Assembly (NCBI RefSeq): GCF_035222275.1
Contig: NC_085884.1
Coordinates: 4,030,001-4,094,000 of the forward strand
Source: Podospora bellae-mahoneyi
Taxonomy: Eukaryota; Ascomycota; Sordariomycetes; Sordariales; Podosporaceae
Reading direction: 5' to 3'
DNA length: 64,000 bases
The position numbers and the translations under genes are program-made. The first letter of the stretch is position 1, and the number at the start of each line of letters is the position of its first letter. Positions 31,715-43,663 of this stretch are shown one piece after another. A model generated the notes under the pieces. That model had not been told where the DNA came from. It saw only the letters and a list, made by a program, of their open reading frames with translations, and did not search any database.

Positions 31715-32839
31715 ATGGATTACTTCGACCCGCCACCACCCTACTCGCCTCCCTCCTGTCCAACCACCCAAACCTCACCACCACCATCACCACCACCACC
31801 ACCATCACTACTATCATCCCAACCACCACCACTACTATCTTCCCAACCACCACCACCAACCTACAACCCCATCTCTTTCCCCCCCAAACCCCCGAGCAAA
31901 CCCCCGAGCAAACCCCCCAGCAAACCTCTCAAAATCCTATCCCCAAATTCCGAAGTCCTCCTCCTCTCCCACATCCTAAAATCCCACCCCTGGCCCTCCT
32001 TCTACGGCCCCCCTCCCCAATCCCTCACCACCGCCTTATCCATCGCCTCATTATGGGGGAACACCCCCCTCGTGCACTCCCTGCTCTCAACCCACGCCTG
32101 TAAGATCCGCGATACTGTCCACTCCACAGCCATCCACGCCGCCCTCCGCGGTCCCTCCCCCGAGTTAGCAGTTACCTTATTCCGGTTCTTCGGCCAAGAA
32201 GCCTGGATCCTAAAAGTCAAAACCCAGGATGGGATGACCGCGCTGCATGTAGCAGCCAGGAATGGGGTTCCTGCCGTGGTGATTGAGGAGCTTTTTGCGG
32301 GAGTGGGAAAAGAAATGCTGGAGGAGCGGGATGGGAGGGGACGGACGGCGTTGCATTTGGCGGGGCGGTTTACCCATCGGGATACTGTTCGGGGGTTGCT
32401 TAGGTTAGGGGCTGACCCAAAAAGGGTGTTGGAGAAGGAAATTTGGGAGGGGGTGGAGCAAAAGGAGAGGTTGGGGGTGCTGGGGTGTTGGGGGTTGGTC
32501 TATCGGGTGTTGAGGGAGGAGGTGGATAAGCTAGGGGGACGGTTGGAGGTTGATGAGGTGGTGATGGGGGGGGGTGCTAAACAGGCGGAGAAGGTGGTGG
32601 AAGAGGAGGAGGAGGAAGAAAGGGTGTTGAGTCATGGGAGTTATGCCGGGCCGAGCATGAGCCGGACTGCGATGCCGCTCATGTTGTTTTCGGACGAGTA
32701 TCAAGCTTGGAAGAGGGGGTGTAATGCACTACTCCAAGAGTCGAGGGCGCAGAGGGAGAGGGATGGGAGGAATGAGAGCTGGATGTTGGATGTTATGGGG
32801 CCGAGGCCGAAGGGGTCACGGGTTGGGAGGGAAGATTGA
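31715..32839 (+). CDS. ankyrin-repeat protein with Pro-rich N-terminus
   Basis: A single exon of 374 aa. Residues 1-72 are Pro/Ser-rich, with a (CCA)n-like coding tract and three KPPS units, and are probably disordered. Two clear ankyrin repeats follow: TQDGMTALHVAARNGVPAVV (about residue 170) and GRGRTALHLAGRFTHRDTV (about 208). A degenerate one lies before them (TTALSIASLWGNTPLVHSLL, about 103) and a further helix pair after. The C-terminal third has a Glu-only run and ends in MLFSDEYQAWKRGCNALL and a basic tail. No signal peptide or enzymatic domain is seen. Ankyrin repeats bind partner proteins; the partner is unknown. The gene sits head-to-tail after the NmrA-like gene. Confidence 0.75.
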   Translation: MDYFDPPPPYSPPSCPTTQTSPPPSPPPPPSLLSSQPPPLLSSQPPPPTYNPISFPPKPPSKPPSKPPSKPLKILSPNSEVLLLSHILKSHPWPSFYGPPPQSLTTALSIASLWGNTPLVHSLLSTHACKIRDTVHSTAIHAALRGPSPELAVTLFRFFGQEAWILKVKTQDGMTALHVAARNGVPAVVIEELFAGVGKEMLEERDGRGRTALHLAGRFTHRDTVRGLLRLGADPKRVLEKEIWEGVEQKERLGVLGCWGLVYRVLREEVDKLGGRLEVDEVVMGGGAKQAEKVVEEEEEEERVLSHGSYAGPSMSRTAMPLMLFSDEYQAWKRGCNALLQESRAQRERDGRNESWMLDVMGPRPKGSRVGRED

Positions 32840-32939
32840 ATTGAAAACAGACACCGCTGATCAAGATTTTGGGATTGTTATTCTAGGGTATAACATGTAG
32901 CAATCATGGCCCGACTGATTACTCCTTCTTTAATTCGAT

Positions 32940-34922
32940 TCAAACAGCCTGGATACGCTCGGAGTGATCACTGGCGTTGCCCTTCTCTGGCAGGGTTTCG
33001 TAGGGAGTGCCTGTCGTGTTGGAGCTTTCGGCTCGGAGGATGCGAGTAAGGCCGATTTCGTTGTTGATCTCGGCCATTCTTTCAAAATCGGCTGCTGCGG
33101 TCCCTTCAGAGCCAAAGATGATGTCCTGAGGTTTCTATCAGCTTGGGAAGATCAGGGTTAACTGAGCGGGAAAGAATCTTACCATCTCCTCCAGCGTCAA
33201 CCTCTTCGTCTCGGGCACCAAAAACCACACAAACGCCGCTCCCATGTACGTCAGGATACCAAACAGAATATACGTCCCGTAGGTAATTCCCTCCAGCATA
33301 TCAGGCGTGACTTGCCCAACAATAAAGTTATTCATCCAGTTGCTCGACGCTCCCAACGCGACACCATATGGCCTCGTGCTCAACGGCCAGATCTCGGCGA
33401 CGATGATCCACGCGCATGGTCCCCACGAGTAGCCAAAGTGGATGACAAACAGCCAGACCATGCACACGGCTGCCCAACCAGCCGCCTTATGACTCTCCCA
33501 CTGGTCGATATTCTTCGCAACAATGACCGCGATGATGATATGGCATGTCGCCATGCCAATCGCGCCAACAGTCAATACCGGCTTGCGCCCTACGCGATCG
33601 ATCCACAAAACCGCCGGGATGGTCGCAATAAACATCACAATCCCAACCACGCCCGTGGCAAGAAGCGAGGTGGAAGTATCATCCAGGCCGAGCTGTTTGA
33701 AAATCGAGGGTGCGTAGTACAACACGGCATTGATCCCGCTCCACTGCTGGAAAAACATCGTCACCGTCGCCACTACCACCCTCTTGAACATCGCCCGGGT
33801 CTGGAACAGTTTCTTGATGCTGACGAACTGGAGCTTGAAGATATTCCAGGCTGTCTGCTCGCGCAGGTTGGGGAACAGTTCCGCGACGCTTCTCTTTTCA
33901 AAGAGGGACTGGGCCTTGATTTCAAGGAATTCGAGCTCGACCAGCTCGTGGTCTGGCGAGAGTCCTCGGAGGGAGGAGAGGACCTGGCGGGCTTCTTCCT
34001 CGCGCCCATGGTGGACGAGCCAGCGGGGGGAGAAGGGCATGAAGATCATGCCGACGAAGAGGATCACTGCCGGGGCGAGCTGGAGGCAGATGGGGGTGAG
34101 CCAGGCGGCGTCGGATTGGGTTTCGGCCGAGGTGCCGCCGATGAAGTTGGTGCCGCTGTTTTCCTCTTGTCAACAACCTCCCCCCCTTTTGCTTCGTTCT
34201 TTCTTAAAAACACCGGAGGCTTACTAGTCAATCCAAAAGGAAATCATGATCCCAAAGCAGATCGCCAACTGCTGCGTCGCCACAAGCGCACCTCTCACCT
34301 CGGGGGGAGCCACCTCGCTGTTGTAAATGGGGATGATCATCGCCAACGAACCAACACCCATACCCCTATTTTCACCGTCAGCAACTTGTCCTTTTTCGTG
34401 ATGATAGATGGGGGGAACTCACGTAATAAACCTCCCCGCCAGAATGGCATCATGTCCCACCCCCGTAATCGCCGTCGCCTGAATCACCACCCCAAGCATG
34501 AAAACCGCACTAGCAACCAGAACCGAATACTTTCTCGACAAAACCTCGGCAATAAAACCAGAGAGAAGCGTCCCGATCCAGGCGCCGAGCTCGAGAATGG
34601 CAGTTAGCCACCCCTTCTTGGTTGAGTCGGTCACGTACTCGCCCATATCTACATCCAACCTGTGGTTAGCATGAGTTGGTTGGAAAACAAGGGGAGGAGA
34701 AAGTAGGCAAATACGTCGTTCAAAAGCCGGCATGGCCAGAATGCCACTAAACATCCCCTGGTTGTACCCATACAGCACACCACCAATGCAGGCAAACAGC
34801 GCGATGCGGAACACCCTAAAGTTCTTGATCAGGGCCGAAGGTCCAGATTTGCCCATCAGGGCCTCGCGCTTGTGGAGGGCTGCATCGTAGAATGCGCCTG
34901 CGCCGGCGTCGGCTCCGCCCAT
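32940..34922 (-). CDS. sugar porter family MFS transporter (hexose type)
   Basis: Five exons, 34922-34715, 34648-34423, 34365-34225, 34155-33183 and 33125-32940, with introns of 57-68 bp, give 577 aa. Signatures of the sugar porter family appear in order: GGVLYGYNQGMFSGI in TM1, TKKGWLTAILELGAW, GSLAMIIPIYNSEVAPPEVRG before TM5, FSPRWLV as the PESPRW-like motif, QQWSGINAVLYYAPSIF in TM7, DRVGRKPVL, and VPETKRLTLEEM after TM12. Twelve membrane segments fit. The QQxSGxN motif in TM7 contacts hexose in homologues, so a monosaccharide is the likely substrate at the plasma membrane. The exact sugar is not readable. The C-terminal exon is a 60-residue cytosolic tail. Every junction restores family consensus (for example ERHMGEYVTD), so the model is firm. 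Confidence 0.9.
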
Positions 34923-37900
34923 GATGTGTTGGCTGATGTGTTTACTTGCTCCTGTCTCAGTGAGGACGATGCTGTCTGCTGTTCGATATCAAACCAACCG
35001 CTGGGCCAGGTCCACAGAGGGCATGTGAGAGAGTGTGGGAAAGCAAGTAGAGGGGTCCAAAAGGTCAGCAAAGCGGGGACGACCCCCAATATATTACTGC
35101 TGATCTCTTCATGTAGGCGCAAACCAGTCCCCCTTCATCCGCCCACATGGATAAGGTAGATAGACTCTGACCGGATGGAACCTCAGTGTCACCACCCACC
35201 TCGTCTCTTGCTTGCCAATGGGCCCATATCTTCCAATTGCCCGGGAACCGAGTCCAAAATGCGAGTATCTGTCGTGGCACGTCCGTCCGCACCCTTTCCT
35301 CTTCAAGAAGGAGGGAGTAGGACTGGGTCTCAAGCTTGCCTGTCTCTATACCTTAAACAGGCGAGCGTAACATTCCCGCACGAATCAGCAGTGTGAACCT
35401 GCAGTCACTGAGGCTGATCGCATCCTTCCAGTGCACCTCTCTGCCGGTCATGGTTCGTAGGAGTCTAGAGCGGTGGTAACAGCGGCAACAAGGTCAGGAT
35501 CATGGCTCCCGGGATGAGGGGTAAACTCAATCCAACTTCCGGAGATAGACAATGTCAATGTGACCGTACTTTTCTTTCCCGGATGAATGGGGGAATGTGG
35601 GATTACGATGGGGATCATTGGCCAGGTCGGACGATGCGATGCTGTGTGCTCAAACTCGGGAATTGGAACAGAGGAGGCCAAAAGTGGAAAGCATCAGAGG
35701 CCGGGAGGTAATCACCACCCGGTGACACCATCACACACTCTCTCAGTCCATCCATTGACCGCCAATTTGAGAATCCGAAAGACTTCTTTCATTTATGACC
35801 AACCCCCAAAAGAGAGCACTTACACCACCACCATGCCGCTTGACATGTCGTCAACAAAAGAAGCCTCTTAAAGCCACCAGCCAAAAGAACCATCTTGCCA
35901 AGTTCCTCGGCGCAGATCTTCCCTCTCGCTCGCGCGGCAACTGCCCGTCATGCCACACAGTAGCACAGGAAACAAGCACTTGTGTGGTTTTTAGCCTGAA
36001 ATGCTTGGCCTGCTTGCTTCAACTTCCGCCGCGAGCCCATTGGACAGCTCTCGGGACCAAACGCTGTCATTCGCTGGGCAAAAGCCGTTGACAATATCGA
36101 TCGGGCCTTCTTTCTCTGTCGGTTATCTTGGTTCGACGGCAGACACACATTCGTCCTCTTTTTTGTACGGTATAAGAGAAGGAGTTTGCCGTGATGTGTG
36201 GCGTCTTGGTGTTTTGTGGGGGGAGACGATGACGAACGGCAGCTGCTTTGAGTCGTGCGGGTGGCTTGGTGGCTTAACGGCGCGCTGCGTTAGCGCACTT
36301 GGCCAGTCTCTTGTCTGTTCTGTCAGCAAGAGCCCCCTGTCTTTTGTCTTCTTCGGGGATAACTAGCCCGAGCCAGTGTTGAGGTCTGGGAATATTATCC
36401 CGCCATGGAGCGCCAGGAGCAGCAAGTAAGATGTCAAAGACGTTCGGCCGAGGCTTGCCGACATCCTGGGTTGGAAGGGCAGTGAAGACGGGACTGTACT
36501 TTTGACAAGACCGATTCCTGATCACCTCGATACCCCGGATGACCTATGCCTGCCCGCGGCATCTGTGAGCTGAATCTGCCCGTCATGTTGGTGGTGCGGG
36601 GTCTATAAAAAGTCGAAACATCAAATGAGGGGTAGCACGCAGGTGAGGTGAGAAAGTAGTAGGTGTGAAGGCGGCCAGCCCTCAACCAGACTGGCCTTGG
36701 GAAACTCCTGGGACCGAGACCGACACCGAGGTCAAGAGACCTATAATTCTCGTGAAGGTTTCACCCCGGAAACCATCGGTGGCTTCGCGGTGCACGTTGG
36801 AGATTCTCAGTTGTGAAGTCGAAAATTGATACCGATTTGGGCGAGAAGACTCGAGATAAAGCCAATTATCATCGAGGCTCAGCTGATCTGCATGACCGTG
36901 TTCCAACAGTGCCCAGAGAGGCGAAGCCAACAGAGAGTATATAAGGCTGCGTTTAGTCATGGCATGCGGATGGAGAGAAGGGGAAAGTGAATATTGCGCG
37001 CCGCTCGCCAATGTTTGGAAGTATGGATGACAGGTGCCAACTTGCAGAAGGGTCACAGTGGCCAGTCTATTTCCGCCGACAAAGTGTCGATATCACCAAG
37101 TTCCAGACTGCCGGGTGTGATATTCAGCTCATGCAGAATAGTATGAACATGAAACGACGATTGAGATGCTGCAAGTGCCAGATCTGTATCGACCATATGG
37201 CTGGCCGAACGTTGCATATGCATGATGGTGCAGTCTTTTTGGATACCTACCGACTGCAAGTTTGACAAGAGACACAGCTGTGATAAATATTAGCGAACCA
37301 GGCGAGATGGTTCTTGTTACAAGCATGAGGTGCTGCTTGAATGCCGTTCCAGATGGCCGTGCTGCTCCCGGTGTCCGGCCGGTTCAAAGTGGGGTTGTGT
37401 GACCGGCACCCGGCGACCAGTCCCGGCGGGGTGCCGATGGACAGGGCCGGTGTCCACTTCGCATCAGTTAGCTGCTTGTACAGTCTTGCACTGGCATAAC
37501 TCATGTCAAGTTGATTACATATGTAATACCGAGCCACTCTGTTGGTTCATTGGCATAATCGCAGAACCAAAATAAACCCAAGTGCCGGCCGGGGTCTAGT
37601 CCAAGAGGATGGCAGTAAGGATGTGATGAGGCAGGGTTCGAACCAACAAAGGTGTGGGCGGGATTGATCTTATCTCCTGGCCTTATCTTGATAAGATTGC
37701 GGCGCGAGCATCCATTCAGAAGCTAGACTCACGAGACGAATGGTGAAACGGAAACTCTCGAGATGGTCACACGGGATGTTGGTGAGTACATGTTCGAGAA
37801 GGCAGGCCGGGCCCGAGTGCAGGAGTCACGGTCGTCGGCCGGCAGCCCGAGTGGTTGCGGGAAACCAAAAAAAGATGACGGGACCGCGATCTCTCCCACG

Positions 37901-40838
37901 CATATCTGGTATCACGCGGGAGATTGACAAAGATGACCAGAAACGCAGCCGAGGTCGACGTTGGTCTCGCCCAGGTCAAAAAGTTTCGAAACAAAAACGT
38001 TTAGGGCCGGCCGCTCTGTCAGGCCGGGTCTTGACTTTGGCCGTTCCGTCAACTGCCGTGCTATGCAGGTGTGGTTGGGTCAGATGTATGTCGGTCGGGG
38101 GCAGAAGGAGTGACTAAGGTATGTCGTAAAGAGAGGGGCATAGTCAGCATTTGGCAGCGATGAAAAGAGTTGGTGGGGTTATGGAAGGGTGGTTACCACA
38201 AGGTGTTTTGCCTCCTCCTGTTATGCTTGCGCCGCTGGGTTGACTTGGAAAATATTCCCCGGAGGCGTGTGTAATTCCCCTTCCCATGGAGCTCGTACGC
38301 CTTGACGAGTCCAAGTCCCGGAACTACTCACATGTGAGGTTACATGAACTGGTATTCCGGGAGTTGCCCAAAAGAAAGTTGAGACGAGAATGAGGCGGAG
38401 TGATGTTGTCTTTGTTGACGGGTAGGTGCCAAAGAGGCAGAACGACTGGGCAGCCAGGGGCTGATGAGATGAGATGAGGTGCGATGCGATGATTTGTCTA
38501 GATTTTGCTGGGCAGGAAATCCAATTTACAATCATGCCTCGGATTTTGGAATACTGTGTGAGAAGTTGTGGGTGCTTCAAACAGCAAGAGACAATTTGGG
38601 GGTCGCAACTGCCAAAGCATCGCATCTTGACGAGGAAGAAGCTCGGACCCCAAATCCATGAAAGACGGGATGGGGGCAAGTGGAAAATCTTTAACAATTC
38701 TGCCGCAAAGATCAATGGCAGTCTGATAGTGAACGCTGTGCAACCCCCAATGCTACAGTGAGTGATGCTCCCAACGGTGATGATCGTCCCTTGCAGCGTT
38801 GTTCCTGCCGCCGACAGGGATCACGGCTGTTTTCCAACCAATAAACACCAAGCCAGTGGATCCAGAGCACGTGCGCCTTCCCAAAATTAGAGCGGAAAGC
38901 CAGGACGCCAGGCAAGCAAGCCCCACTCGCTACCCGCAAGATCGATCTTCCAAGCAGTTTGACGCGCGCCTCTGTCCCGTCCATCCTCGTCCGTTCTTTC
39001 CTCTCATCAATTGCCCGGAGAAGGCAGCCAATCCCACAGCGCTTTTGTTTCTGAAAACCAGATTTATTTTGTGTCATCTCGTCTACTGACAGCCGACAAC
39101 ACGCCTCCAGCAGCTGGCAGTCCATACTGACTGGCTCGCCAGCTGAATTCCACTGTGTCGCAGGTTCCACGTTGGCGCTGTACCCCGCGGCTACCCACCA
39201 ACATCACCTCTCCTCGCTGCCGGGCCGAATTACGTCAAAGATGTTTTCCACGGCTGCTGCCCTTCTGCTTCCGATTGCAACATTGCTACCGAGCGCTACA
39301 GATGCTCAGTCCCTGATAATCTCCTTTGCCGCTCTAATCTCGCGAGACGCTCTTTTGCCGCCTGTCGCGCGCCAGAGCTCAATGCCATTGTTTACCTTTC
39401 TCGATGCCTTCTTGGTGAGCAGTCCCGATCTGTCGGATTCCGGGACACTCTCGAGGACCGGCTGCTGGGCCTTGTGAGACCAGCCGGCCAGTCGCAGAAT
39501 CGCCCGGCCGGATTTTGATCGCCTCCTCACAAGGCCATCAATGGCCTCCATTATCAGGTCCGGTGTTTTCCTTGTTTACGGGCAGTGTAAGGTAAGATAG
39601 GTAGGTGGTATTTGTTGGTTTTGGATTCCGTTGTAGTATCTGACTGATATCCATCTCTCTTGAGACGGCAATTACGCAGAGCCATGATGGATGTCGAGTG
39701 CGGCGAGAGGAGGCTTGGGTACCGTATGCACGAGGCTGGCGGCAAACTCCTACGAGCCGCTCTCTGGATGTTGGTACTATTTTTTGCACACGCCTGCATG
39801 TCTTCCGCTTCCCGCACCCCACAACAGCCATTCCCGCTTTGGGATGTTCTTCTTCGAGATACTTGTGTTCTCGCTGCATCTACGAGAGCTGGCGAAGTCA
39901 CGGCACAGCACCGCACCATGCCCTAAGCGAACGGTGAGAGAGAGCCTGTTGGGCCCTCGACAGCTACCTACCTACCTTACCTACACACCTCGTCACCGTT
40001 GCAAGTCTAATCTCGCGTTTTCTTACCTTCTCTCTTCGTCCTGTCTCTTGTCCTTACTGCCGCCAGTGGCCGGTGATTTCTCTTCTATTGTCACCTTATC
40101 CACGGACCCCTACCCCCCCCCTGTCTAGCCCCCAGGTCCTCTTCGAGTTAACCGCCCTACGAGTACTTCCGCGTGCTCCACAGGGTCTGCTTGGTAGCCG
40201 CCCGCTCTTCAAACAGACGCCATTTCGAAACCCATCAGCCATTAGCAGAGGCCGCTGGCCGCTCATCAAGGTCTTTCAGATACAGATGCGTAGTTTCATC
40301 AGTCCAAGCTTTCCTGTCACTATACTGCTCGTTTCAGATCTCCTACCCCGGGCTGAGTGCCCTTCCCTTTTTGGCAACCAGAGATCAAAGCCTGGGTCTT
40401 ATTCTCTTTCCACCCTTGTTTCTTTTCCGGTCTCCATCTTGAGCCTGAGATACTATAAGTCGACCGCCTCTCCTTCTCTCCTCGGCCGGCCTTCTCTAGC
40501 CAGTCATTCAGTCCTCGAGCCCTTCGACCCGCCTCACCGCGACCCCTTTCTTCTTTTTTTCCTCTCCATTGTTCATTTTGTCATTGTCAGGTTTTCCTAC
40601 TCTGGTCTCATCTGGTTTTCTGGTCTCATTTGGTCTTGAAGAGTTTCCTCATCGTCTCCTTGTTGTCTTTATCAAACTGGGTTGCCGGCCTACCTTTTCT
40701 TGTTAACGACAACAACCACTACAACATCATAAACCGACCCACAAAGCCCGCCTGATAGGTAATACACTCGACCCGGGCCAAACAGAAACGCAAGATCGTC
40801 ACCGCACCAATAAGGACCGAGGAGGCGAAAAACATAGC
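34923..40838. other. 5.9-kb gene-poor region upstream of the Myb-like gene
   Basis: By far the longest gap in the window. Frames inside are short and lack codon bias, splice logic or domains. One frame at 39241-39477 begins with a signal-peptide-like MFSTAAALLLPIATLLPSATDA but has no following domain. Positions about 39950-40830 are pyrimidine-rich and look like a long 5' leader of the Myb-like gene. A GATA palindrome lies at 37682. I see no repeat family, rRNA or tRNA. Long regulatory regions with long leaders are common upstream of fungal developmental regulators, which is an inference here. Confidence 0.5.
37682..37695. promoter_or_regulatory. perfect GATA palindrome
   Basis: CTTATCTTGATAAG is two head-to-head GATAAG sites separated by two bases. 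A further TTATCTCC site lies just upstream at about 37670. Closely paired GATA sites are the preferred targets of fungal AreA/NIT2-type activators. The nearest coding start is 3.1 kb downstream, so the target is unclear. Confidence 0.35.
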
Positions 40839-41969
40839 ATGCCCAACTTGACTCGGGCACCAAGCAGCAGTGGAAGCAACGCCAATAGCAACAACACATA
40901 CTACCATTACCCCGACGTCACATCGGCGCCCGACACAATGTCTTACTACCAACCCACCCGGCAGCTCTCCGGGTTCTACTCGGACCTCACCACCACCGCC
41001 GGCGGCAACCCCATGATGGCCGCTTCGTACGATCCCTACGCTGTCAACCCCGTCGGCCATGCGGTCCCGTCCCTGCAGATCTCCACCCACCACCAACCAC
41101 CCCACATGGGCGGGCCAGTAGGAGGCACCCTTCCCACTCAGCACCGCGCTTCCTCGGGGGCGTGGAACCAGGAAGACGATCGTACCCTCCTTGCTCTGAG
41201 GGCGATGGGCAAGAACTGGAACCAGATTCAGCGGGAGGCCTTCCCGGGGAAGACGGGGAACGCCTGCAGGAAGAGACACGAGAGGTTGATGGAGAGGAGG
41301 GGACAGAACGATTTCGACAACAGGAAGCTGGAGAGGTTGTGCAAAGAGTACATGAGCATGCGCAAGGAGATTTGGCAGCCCTTGGCGGCGAGGTGTGGGG
41401 AGAAGTGGAACGTGGTTGAGATGCAGGTTTGTTTTTTTCCCCTCCCTTTCTTGCTTGTTCCAATACTGACAAGTGAAAAGTGCATGTCCAACGGCTTAAA
41501 AAATATCCAATCCCACGCCCGCGCCTACGCCCGTCGTGAGAGGTTAGAGACTGGCCAACCTTTGCCTTCGAGCTACGACGATGACATTGGGCTCGGGGCT
41601 CTCACTCCTATCGACGATGTGGCGGAACAGAGTTATTCCTCTCCTGAAACTACGGGGTCTACGGGTGCGCATAGCACTCCCGGCGCGGCGAGCAGCAATG
41701 GGAGCAGCGGGCATGGGATGGGGCATCACTATGGGGGCATGCCACAGTATCATCAGAGTTATGGGCATCAGACGGGGTATGGGCACGGGTACAGCAACAG
41801 TGTGTCGAGCACGGGGACGGCGTATGGTGGGCAGCAGCAGACGCAGCAGCAGAGTCAGAATGGGGGGCAGAGTCAAGGGGCGAGTCCGTATATGGGGCAC
41901 GGGGGGAGGTTGCCTAGCGTTGGGGATATGGGGATTGATGCTATGCTTAATCGGGGGCAGCAGCAGTGA
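40839..41969 (+). CDS. Myb/SANT-like DNA-binding protein
   Basis: Exons 40839-41426 and 41481-41969, with a 54-bp intron (GTTTGT...AAG), give 358 aa. The intron is a multiple of three without a stop. The Myb/SANT-like helix-turn-helix is at about residues 106-160: WNQEDDRTLLALRAMGKNW then NQIQREAFPGKTGNACRKRH. The Trp spacing and basic third helix fit DNA binding. A second charged helical region (about 163-215) follows, with RLCKEYMSMRKEIWQPLAAR. The C-terminal 130 residues are Gly/Ser/Gln/His-rich and disordered. This layout suits a fungal transcription factor. The 5.9-kb upstream region and pyrimidine-rich leader suggest complex control (inference). The ATG at 40839 is followed by a second in-frame Met 33 codons on; either could serve. 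Confidence 0.8.
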   Translation: MPNLTRAPSSSGSNANSNNTYYHYPDVTSAPDTMSYYQPTRQLSGFYSDLTTTAGGNPMMAASYDPYAVNPVGHAVPSLQISTHHQPPHMGGPVGGTLPTQHRASSGAWNQEDDRTLLALRAMGKNWNQIQREAFPGKTGNACRKRHERLMERRGQNDFDNRKLERLCKEYMSMRKEIWQPLAARCGEKWNVVEMQVCFFPLPFLLVPILTSEKCMSNGLKNIQSHARAYARRERLETGQPLPSSYDDDIGLGALTPIDDVAEQSYSSPETTGSTGAHSTPGAASSNGSSGHGMGHHYGGMPQYHQSYGHQTGYGHGYSNSVSSTGTAYGGQQQTQQQSQNGGQSQGASPYMGHGGRLPSVGDMGIDAMLNRGQQQ

Positions 41970-43663
41970 TTTGGTTTTCTCTTTGACTTTTGGGATAAGG
42001 AGTTTTTTGGTCGGGGGTTTGGCTTCAAAAAAGGCGTTCGGGAGGTGGTTGGGTGAGTTCGGAATTGGGGTTCCGGATCGGGGTCGGGTTCGGGCTTTAC
42101 TGTTTCTTCTTTTTTTTCTTCTACCTTTTTTTTTCTACTTACCTTTTCATCTTTTGGCAAGGCGTTGGGTTCCGCATCGGAGGGATTTTTCTTCTTGTCT
42201 CTTGTTCTGTCTCTATCAGATACCACACCATTCCTTGGCATTTTTCTTTTTTCCTCATAGTCATCACTTTTTCCTTTGTCTTAACTCCTACTTATCATGT
42301 CATGCTATATGCTATAGAGAAGAAAAAGGGGATGGATTGGGTGGATTGGATGGATGGAATAATGGGAGGAAGAGATTTGAATGAAATGAAGAATTGTTAT
42401 GTTTTGATCACTTTTTCTGGTATCTAACTCGGGTGGTTTCCCGCAATAAGTGGCGGAGACCGGTGAGGTGTAAGTCGATTGTGGTGGGGGTTCTTGGTGA
42501 CGAAGAGGCTGAGAGCGGCTGAGAAGCAGGTTGGGGGGGGTGTGCAACAGTGACGACCGTTGGTGGGCGGCGGCGCGGACGGTTGCACGTTGGTACCAGA
42601 GTTCAGATTTGGAAATGTGGACCAGTGTATGTGGAGTATGCACATAGCAAAAGGCTCAGTTGGGACAAGTTGACTGTTGTGGAAAACGGCAAGGTTTGTT
42701 GATGGATGAGGTGAGGCGGTGGCACGGGGGAGAGACAGGGGGGAGGGGAGGGGTGTTTACATCAAAAGATTCGGTATCTCGGGTATTCGGTCAGGATGTA
42801 AACTCAGGTTCCAGTTCAGTTCAGTGTTCATGCGTGGCGATGAGACAAAATACCGTAACGGTGAGGAATCACTATATGGCAAATGTCTTCCTCGAAACGA
42901 AACAACACAAGTGTAAGATGGCGACGGCGCGGTGGTGGGCTACTTGCTCCGCACGGCACCAAACGGAAAATAACACATTCAATGCATGCTGCGAGTCATA
43001 TCTCGTAACCTCCGAAATATAGTGAGCAGCGGGCGGGGATCTGAGTGAATCCAACCCGGCCCCCAGGCGGGTGTGAGACTGGTTGGTCGAGAAACATCAA
43101 CTGCGGGGAATAATCCCCCAGCGCCAGGGAAGGAAGGCAAAGATCGCGAGGATCGGGATTATTCACCTCCCAGTGGCGGGACAGAGATAAAAGTAAGCTG
43201 GTCAAGTCCGGATACGCTTGCTGACCAAGGTGAAGGATTCCCCGAGACGAACAACAATGACATAATCGGGCTTCTGGCATCAACATCCAGCTGTTGGTCC
43301 CCGAGATGTACTGCCCCAGCAACACACAAGACCCAAAGGAAGAGGCAAGATTGAGTTCTTACACATTTAGCCCCTCCTGCGACCTACCTTATCCAGAACC
43401 CATCATCGCGTTTTCTGCTTCTTGACCACAAATGCAGACCCCGTTCTGTCACCGCCCGCACATCTGACAGATGATCGATCGTGCAAAGAAAATGGTCAAC
43501 ATAGACAAACGCCGTGCCCATGCTTTTTGAAGAAAAATATAAAAAACATATCACGTAATCTTACAATAAACTCTCCAAAGAGTCCTCGAGCTTTCTACAC
43601 CAGGGCACCATTCGGCCTTCCCGAATCCCATCCCCAGTCCTGAAGAGGCAGACAACTAACCAC
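41970..43663. other. intergenic between convergent genes, 1.7 kb
   Basis: 3' regions of the Myb-like gene (T-rich at 42000-42300) and of COX10. No coding frame is convincing and no RNA gene is seen. Confidence 0.5.

Noticed and set aside
33312-34607. 431-codon plus-strand frame opposite the sugar porter
   Set aside because: It crosses four confirmed introns of the minus-strand transporter and has no domain, so it is an antisense shadow.
37630-37660. GGTTCGAACC, resembling a tRNA T-arm
   Set aside because: No matching acceptor stem, D arm or anticodon stem could be found on either strand around it.
34923-40838. decayed transposon filling the long gap
   Set aside because: No terminal repeats, no reverse-transcriptase or transposase motifs and no strong AT skew of repeat-induced mutation were visible.
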